DNA of 19,320 nucleotides, taken from positions 1 through 19,320 of the forward strand of contig JBEIHR010000031.1 in NCBI GenBank assembly GCA_040381195.1, in the 5' to 3' direction. Position 1 is the stretch's first letter, and each line of letters begins with the position of its first letter. The notes under the pieces were generated by a model, which saw only the letters and a list, made by a program, of their open reading frames with translations, did not search any database and was not told where the DNA came from. Positions 15,282 to 19,320 of this stretch are shown here, piece after piece. A program made the translations under genes and the position numbers. The stretch comes from VGCC01 sp040381195. GTDB taxonomy: Bacteria; Actinomycetota; Actinomycetes; S36-B12.

Positions 15282-16475
15282 GTGCTCGTCGTCGTCGCCC
15301 CCGGTCAAGGTGCACAAACTCCGGGCTTCCTGCTCCCCTGGCTCGATGTTCCAGGCTTTTGCGAGCGGCTCGAGTGGCTGTCCGTCGTCTCCGGAATCGA
15401 CCTCATCGCACATGGAACGGTCTCCGACGCCGACACGATCCGCGACACATCCATTGCCCAGCCACTCATCGTCGGCGCCGGGCTGGTCAGCCTGCTCACC
15501 CTCTTCCCGCACCCCTCCGAGGCATACGGATCAATCGGTGCGGGATCCGGGCACTCCGTCGGCGAGATCACAGCGGCGGTCGGCGCCGGCGTGATGACCG
15601 CCGAGCAAGCGATGATCTTCGTGCGCGAACGCGGTAGCGCGATGGCGCGTGCAGCCGCGATCACCCCCACCGGAATGAGCGCAGTGCTCGGCGGTGACCC
15701 GGACGACGTGGTCGCTGCGGCACGCGCGGTCGGCCTCACCCCGGCGAACATGAACGGTGCCGGACAGATCGTGGTGGCGGGCACACTCGCGCAGTTGGCC
15801 TCCTTCGGCGAGGCACCACCGACGGGAACACGGGTGCGGCCACTCGAGGTGGCAGGTGCCTTCCACACGGAACACATGGCGCCGGCTGTCGCGCACCTGG
15901 AGCGTCTCTCGCACGCGATCAGCACGCACGACCCGCGATTACGCCTCATCTCGAATACCGACGGACAGGTCGTACACGACGGTCGCGAGGTACTGCGTCG
16001 ACTCGTCTCCCAGGTCAGCACTCCGGTCCGCTGGGATCTGTGCATGCAGACCATGGCCGACCTCGGGGTCACGGCCCTGATCGAGATCCCGCCGGCAGGC
16101 ACCCTGACCGGACTCGCCAAGCGCGCGCTACCCGGAGTCGAGACCCTGGCGGTGAAGTCACCCGATGACCTCGATGCAGCGTGGCGACTCATCCGCGATC
16201 ACGGCACCGTGTCGCCACTCGATGGCAAGCCGACATGGCGGTTGATCGTGTCTCCGGCCAAGGGCACATTCACGCGAGTCACCGACGCGGTAACCGGCTT
16301 CGAGTTCACCCCCGGATTGGTGGTGGGCACCGTCGCCAATCTCCGAGAATCACTCGAGGTGCAGGCCCCGCACGGCGGCCACCTCGTCGAATGGCTCGCC
16401 GACGACGGAGATCCGGTCAATCCCGGTCAACCGCTCCTCCGTCTGCACCCGATCAGTGGGGACATCCACGTATGA
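15282..16475 (+). CDS. fabD: Malonyl-CoA:ACP transacylase with a C-terminal biotinyl/lipoyl-like domain
   Basis: The protein is 397 residues, about 80-95 longer than usual FabD. Residues 1-310 are the transacylase: GQGAQ (8-12), the nucleophile in GHSVGE (Ser92), the malonate-binding Arg117 in RERG, and the catalytic His195 in GAFHT. It moves malonate from CoA to the phosphopantetheine of AcpP. Residues 319-390 are an added domain that reads like a biotin carboxyl carrier half-barrel pair: IVSPAKGTF, then FTPGLVVGTV, then VQAPHGGHL and DDGDPVNPGQPLL. Where a carrier has the AMKM hairpin with the modified Lys, this one has NLRE (353-356), so the lysine is Arg355. The start GTG 15282 lies 8 nt after GGAAGG; GTG 15276 is possible but too close to it. 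The stop overlaps the fabH ATG by four bases (ATGA at 16472-16475). Confidence 0.93.
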   Translation: MLVVVAPGQGAQTPGFLLPWLDVPGFCERLEWLSVVSGIDLIAHGTVSDADTIRDTSIAQPLIVGAGLVSLLTLFPHPSEAYGSIGAGSGHSVGEITAAVGAGVMTAEQAMIFVRERGSAMARAAAITPTGMSAVLGGDPDDVVAAARAVGLTPANMNGAGQIVVAGTLAQLASFGEAPPTGTRVRPLEVAGAFHTEHMAPAVAHLERLSHAISTHDPRLRLISNTDGQVVHDGREVLRRLVSQVSTPVRWDLCMQTMADLGVTALIEIPPAGTLTGLAKRALPGVETLAVKSPDDLDAAWRLIRDHGTVSPLDGKPTWRLIVSPAKGTFTRVTDAVTGFEFTPGLVVGTVANLRESLEVQAPHGGHLVEWLADDGDPVNPGQPLLRLHPISGDIHV

Positions 16476-17473
16476 CCCACTCCTTGGCAACGACGACCGG
16501 CGCCCCATTCGCGCGCATCATGAGCGTTGCGAGCTACCGTCCCGAACGCATCGTGACGAACGCGGAGATCTGCGAACGCATCGACTCTTCCGACGAATGG
16601 ATTCGTGAGAGGTCCGGCATCATCGAGCGCCGCTGGGCCCGCCCCGACGAAAGCGTCGTCGACATGGGGCGTGCCGCAGCGATCACCGCGCTGGAGCGCG
16701 CGGGGATCGATCCGGCACAGATCGACATGCTGGTGATGGCCACGGTGACCCACCCCTTTCAGACGCCATCGGCCGCGGCGGTGCTCAGCCACCAGATCGG
16801 CGCGGTCAACGCCGCGGCGATGGACATCTCCGCAGCGTGCGCGGGCTTCTGTTACGGCATCGGCCTTGCGTCGGACATGATCCGTGCGGGCAGCGCCACG
16901 TACGTGTTGGTCATCGGAGTCGAGAAACTCAGCGAGTGGGTCAATCTCGACGATCGGAGTAGTGCGTTCCTGTTCGCGGACGGGGCCGGCGCCGTCGTCG
17001 TCGGGCCCTCGGATGTCAATGGGATCGGACCGGTCGTCTGGGGTGCCGACGGTTCGCAGAGTCAGGCGATCACGATGACGCAGTCGCTGATCGATTTCCG
17101 TGACGCGGGCGGTGACTTCCCCACCCTCGTCATGCAGGGCCAACAGGTCTTCCGGTGGGCGGTCAGCGAGATCGCGAAGGTGTGTCAGCGCGCCCTCGAT
17201 GCCGCGGGTATCGTCGCCCAGGATCTCGACGCCTTCATCCCGCATCAGGCGAATATGCGCATCACCGACGCGATGATCAAGGCGATGGCCCTGCCGGCGA
17301 ACGTCCCGGTGGCCCGGGATATCCAGTTCACCGGCAACACGTCCGCGGCCTCGATCCCCCTGGCCATGGACCGGATGCTCACGGACGGGGAGGCCCCCCA
17401 CGGGGGAACCGCCCTCCTCGTGGGTTTCGGCGCGGGGCTGGTCTATGCGGCGCAGGTCGTGACCCTCCCCTAG
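16472..17473 (+). CDS. fabH: Beta-ketoacyl-ACP synthase III
   Basis: This 333-residue enzyme starts fatty-acid synthesis by condensing an acyl-CoA primer with malonyl-ACP. The catalytic triad is complete: Cys123 in DISAACAGFCYG, His258 in FIPHQAN and Asn289 in FTGNTSAASIPLA. The N-terminal SDEWIRERSGI and RRWARPDES are also typical. The primer (acetyl or branched acyl-CoA) cannot be read from the sequence with confidence. The longer open frame that begins upstream lies inside fabD. The true ATG overlaps the fabD stop, and the gene is followed by a 54-nt gap before acpP. Confidence 0.96.
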   Translation: MTHSLATTTGAPFARIMSVASYRPERIVTNAEICERIDSSDEWIRERSGIIERRWARPDESVVDMGRAAAITALERAGIDPAQIDMLVMATVTHPFQTPSAAAVLSHQIGAVNAAAMDISAACAGFCYGIGLASDMIRAGSATYVLVIGVEKLSEWVNLDDRSSAFLFADGAGAVVVGPSDVNGIGPVVWGADGSQSQAITMTQSLIDFRDAGGDFPTLVMQGQQVFRWAVSEIAKVCQRALDAAGIVAQDLDAFIPHQANMRITDAMIKAMALPANVPVARDIQFTGNTSAASIPLAMDRMLTDGEAPHGGTALLVGFGAGLVYAAQVVTLP

Positions 17474-17527
17474 CCACCCGACAGAATGTCCCCCTGCGTG
17501 GGGAACCCCCTCGAGGAAAGGTGCGAG

Positions 17528-17767
17528 ATGAGCAAGGAAGAGATCCTGGTCGGCCTCGCCGGCATCGTGAACGAGGTCGCCGGCGTTCCCGTCGACGACG
17601 TGCAGCCGAGCAAGTCCTTCGTCGACGACTTGGACATCGACTCCCTCTCGATGGTGGAGGTCGTGATGGCCGCTGAGGACAAGTGGGGGGTCAAGATCCC
17701 CGACGAAGAGGTGAAGAACCTCAAGACCGTGGGTGATGCCGTCGCCTACATCGAGGCGAACTCGTAG
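17528..17767 (+). CDS. acpP: Acyl carrier protein
   Basis: This acidic 79-residue protein is the carrier of fatty-acid intermediates. Ser39 in DIDSLSMVEV is the phosphopantetheine site, and the surrounding helix II is the docking surface for FabD, FabH and FabF. The ribosome binding site GAGGAAAGG lies 6 nt upstream of ATG 17528. It is the strongest in this operon, as expected for an abundant protein. The frame is open back to 17486, but that part has no family similarity. In the 54-nt gap before it a small hairpin can form (TCCCC 17489-17493 with GGGGA 17500-17504), which may mark RNA processing. It is 5 nt upstream of fabF. Confidence 0.96.
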   Translation: MSKEEILVGLAGIVNEVAGVPVDDVQPSKSFVDDLDIDSLSMVEVVMAAEDKWGVKIPDEEVKNLKTVGDAVAYIEANS

Positions 17768-17772
17768 GCACC

Positions 17773-19005
17773 ATGACGCGCACCGTCGTGGTCACCGGTC
17801 TGGGAATGACCACTCCCCTCGGTGGGGATGTGGCCAGTTCCTGGGATGCCGCGTTGGCGGGTTCCTCCGGAATCACCACGATCGAGGCGGACTGGGTCGC
17901 CGATCAACCATCGAAGATCGCCGGTCAGTTGAAGGTCCCACCCGGAGAGGTGCTGGACCGCGTCGAAGCCCGCCGCATGGATCGCGCGCAGCAGGCCGCA
18001 TTGATCGCCGCGCGCGAGGCGTGGGCGGATGCCGGTGCACCCGAGGTGGACCCCGAGCGGTTGGGAACCGTCATCGCGACGGGCATGGGCGGACTGACCT
18101 CGTTGATGGAGGCCTACGACCTCCTGCTCGAGCGCGGCCCCTCGCGCATCTCCCCGCACATGGTCACGATGATCATGCCCAACGGGCCCGCGGCGATCGT
18201 CGGCCTCGAGGTCGGTGCCCGCGCCGGCGTCCACACACCGGTGAGTGCGTGCGCATCCGGCGCCGAGGCGATCTCGTACGCGGCGCGCATGATCCAGACC
18301 GGGCGCGCGGATGTCGTCATCGCCGGAGGAACGGAAGCGGTCATCCACCCGATCACGATGGCCGGCTTCGCCTCCATGCGAGCCCTGTCGACCCGCAACG
18401 ACGACCCCTCTCGGGCATCCCGTCCCTACGACGTCGACCGCGACGGATTCGTCATGGGTGAGGGTGCCGGGATTCTCGTCCTCGAGTCGGAGGAATTCGC
18501 GCGTGCCCGCGGTGCGCGTATTCACGGTGTCTACGGCGGGGCGGGGCTCACGTCCGACGGCCACCACATCGCCCAACCCGATCCCGAGGGATCAGGTGCC
18601 GCGCGCGCGATCACCGAGGCATTGGCCGATGCCGGACTCACACCCGCGGACGTCGCTCACATCAATGCACACGCGACATCGACACCCCAGGGGGACATCG
18701 CCGAGGCGGTTGCGATCCGACGTGCCCTCGGGGCGGACACCGACCATGCCGTGGTGACCGGCACCAAGTCCATGACGGGCCACCTGCTCGGTGGCGCGGG
18801 CGCCGTCGAGTCGATCTTCGCCATCCTGGCGCTCCGCGACCGCCTCGTACCGCCCACCGCGAACCTGGTCACGCAGGATCCCGTCATCGACCTCGATGTC
18901 GCGAGCGGGGCACCGCGGCCTCTCCCCTCCGGCGATCTGGCTGCCCTGAACAACTCCTTCGGGTTCGGCGGCCATGACGTCGCCGTCGTCTTCCGGACCG
19001 CATGA
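17773..19005 (+). CDS. fabF: Beta-ketoacyl-ACP synthase II
   Basis: This 410-residue condensing enzyme elongates acyl-ACP with malonyl-ACP. The active site is complete: Cys160 in VSACASGAEAI, His300 in HINAHATSTPQGD, Lys332 in TGTKSMTGH and His337. The C-terminal NNSFGFGGHD is the family gatekeeping loop. It corresponds to KasA/FabF of actinobacterial FAS II. Only one such gene is present before accD, whereas M. tuberculosis has kasA and kasB. It begins 5 nt after acpP and ends one base before the accD ATG. Confidence 0.96.
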   Translation: MTRTVVVTGLGMTTPLGGDVASSWDAALAGSSGITTIEADWVADQPSKIAGQLKVPPGEVLDRVEARRMDRAQQAALIAAREAWADAGAPEVDPERLGTVIATGMGGLTSLMEAYDLLLERGPSRISPHMVTMIMPNGPAAIVGLEVGARAGVHTPVSACASGAEAISYAARMIQTGRADVVIAGGTEAVIHPITMAGFASMRALSTRNDDPSRASRPYDVDRDGFVMGEGAGILVLESEEFARARGARIHGVYGGAGLTSDGHHIAQPDPEGSGAARAITEALADAGLTPADVAHINAHATSTPQGDIAEAVAIRRALGADTDHAVVTGTKSMTGHLLGGAGAVESIFAILALRDRLVPPTANLVTQDPVIDLDVASGAPRPLPSGDLAALNNSFGFGGHDVAVVFRTA

Positions 19006-19006
19006 C

Positions 19007-19320
19007 ATGAGCGACGAGCTCGATCCACGATCTCCGCGCGCCCGGCTATCCCACTTCTTCGACGACGCGACATTCACCACGGTCACCCCCGAGGATGACC
19101 GAGGCGTGCTCGTGGCCGTGGGTAGGGCCCACGGGACACCCGTGGTCGCCTTCGCCACCGATCCCACTGTCCAGGGCGGGGCGATGGGGAACGAGGGTTG
19201 CCGCGCCATCGTCACCGCGTACGACCGAGCGTTCGCCGACTCCTGCGCGGTCGTGGGCTTGTGGCATTCCGGGGGTGCCCGGTTGCGCGAGGGTGTCGCC
19301 AGCCTCGACGGCGTGGGTCG
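19007..19320 (+). CDS. accD6: Acyl-CoA carboxylase carboxyltransferase (beta) subunit, AccD6-like (3' end outside window)
   Basis: The first 104 residues are in the window. RARLSHFFDDATF, VAFATDPTVQGGAMGNEGC, IVTAYDRA and VGLWHSGGARLREGV match the N-terminal half of actinobacterial biotin-dependent carboxyltransferases. The closest match I recall is M. tuberculosis AccD6 (LSNFFDDGSV, GTVMGGAMGVEGC, IVGIWHSGGARLAEGV). The enzyme transfers carboxyl from biotin on the alpha subunit to acetyl-CoA or propionyl-CoA, giving the malonyl-CoA that FabD uses. ATG 19007 follows the fabF stop after one base (TGACATG), so it is the next cistron of the fatty-acid operon. AccD6 as opposed to another AccD is inferred from its place after fabF and from the short motifs. 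Confidence 0.88.
   Translation, partial: MSDELDPRSPRARLSHFFDDATFTTVTPEDDRGVLVAVGRAHGTPVVAFATDPTVQGGAMGNEGCRAIVTAYDRAFADSCAVVGLWHSGGARLREGVASLDGVG

Noticed and set aside
15305..16192. 295-residue minus-strand open frame opposite fabD
   Set aside because: Ser/Arg/Pro-rich shadow frame of a well-supported fabD; no motifs or ribosome binding site.
17486..17527. Hairpin between fabH and acpP considered as a terminator or attenuator
   Set aside because: Only a 5-bp stem with a 6-nt loop and no U tract; too weak to call, so it is only mentioned under acpP.
1..19320. CRISPR arrays, insertion sequences, attachment sites, toxin-antitoxin or defence genes
   Set aside because: I looked for direct repeats with regular spacers, transposase motifs, terminal inverted repeats and small overlapping gene pairs of that kind and saw none.

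Overview
The window is about 19.3 kb of GC-rich actinobacterial chromosome. Three things point there: codon third positions are strongly G/C biased, GTG starts are frequent, and the gene set matches that clade. The set includes a type A RNase P RNA, a fused RNase H/phosphatase, DUF3052, an AhpE-like peroxiredoxin, a homodimeric-type pyruvate dehydrogenase E1, and a fabD-fabH-acpP-fabF-accD6-like block. From memory, the content resembles the Mycobacterium tuberculosis Rv2228c-Rv2230c and Rv2238c-Rv2247 neighbourhoods. Here they are brought together and interrupted by a thiamine-uptake operon. I cannot assign a genus. I see no prophage, insertion sequence or CRISPR array; this is mostly housekeeping chromosome with a few unusual arrangements.

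Layout. 1-814 (-): N-terminal part of a Tat-exported, probably bicovalent FAD oxidase that runs off the left edge. 956-1326 (-): RNase P RNA, head to head with a yaaA-type gene (1366-2163, +). 2263-2841 (+): small secreted repeat protein ending at a strong hairpin terminator (2851-2881). 4097-2877, 4843-4097 and 5654-4833 (-): an overlapping three-gene operon in the order nif3-like, zinc-ribbon coiled-coil protein, RNase H/phosphatase. 5710-5785 (+): tRNA-Val(UAC). 5833-5931 (+): TPP riboswitch controlling thiB-thiP-thiQ and a translationally coupled FUSC/DUF939-type membrane protein (to 10168). 10170-10212: terminator hairpin between convergent operons. 11161-10250 (-): DUF3052 then ahpE-like. 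11359-19320 (+): aceE, a ferritin-like/VIT1 metal transporter, fabD, fabH, acpP, fabF and accD6-like (cut by the right edge), all close-packed or overlapping.

How the genes fit together. The right half makes acetyl-CoA (AceE, with E2/E3 elsewhere), then malonyl-CoA (AccD6-like carboxyltransferase), then malonyl-ACP (FabD), then initiates (FabH) and elongates (FabF) fatty acids on AcpP. The thiamine transporter supplies the precursor of the TPP cofactor that AceE needs and is switched by TPP itself. Points worth a second look are a FabD with a C-terminal biotinyl/lipoyl-like domain lacking the modifiable lysine, a metal transporter with a ferritin-like domain in the aceE-fabD gap where other actinobacteria carry a PucR-type regulator, a FUSC protein ending the riboswitch operon, an AhpE-like peroxiredoxin with a PrxQ-type second cysteine, and a secreted protein made of a 69-residue duplication.
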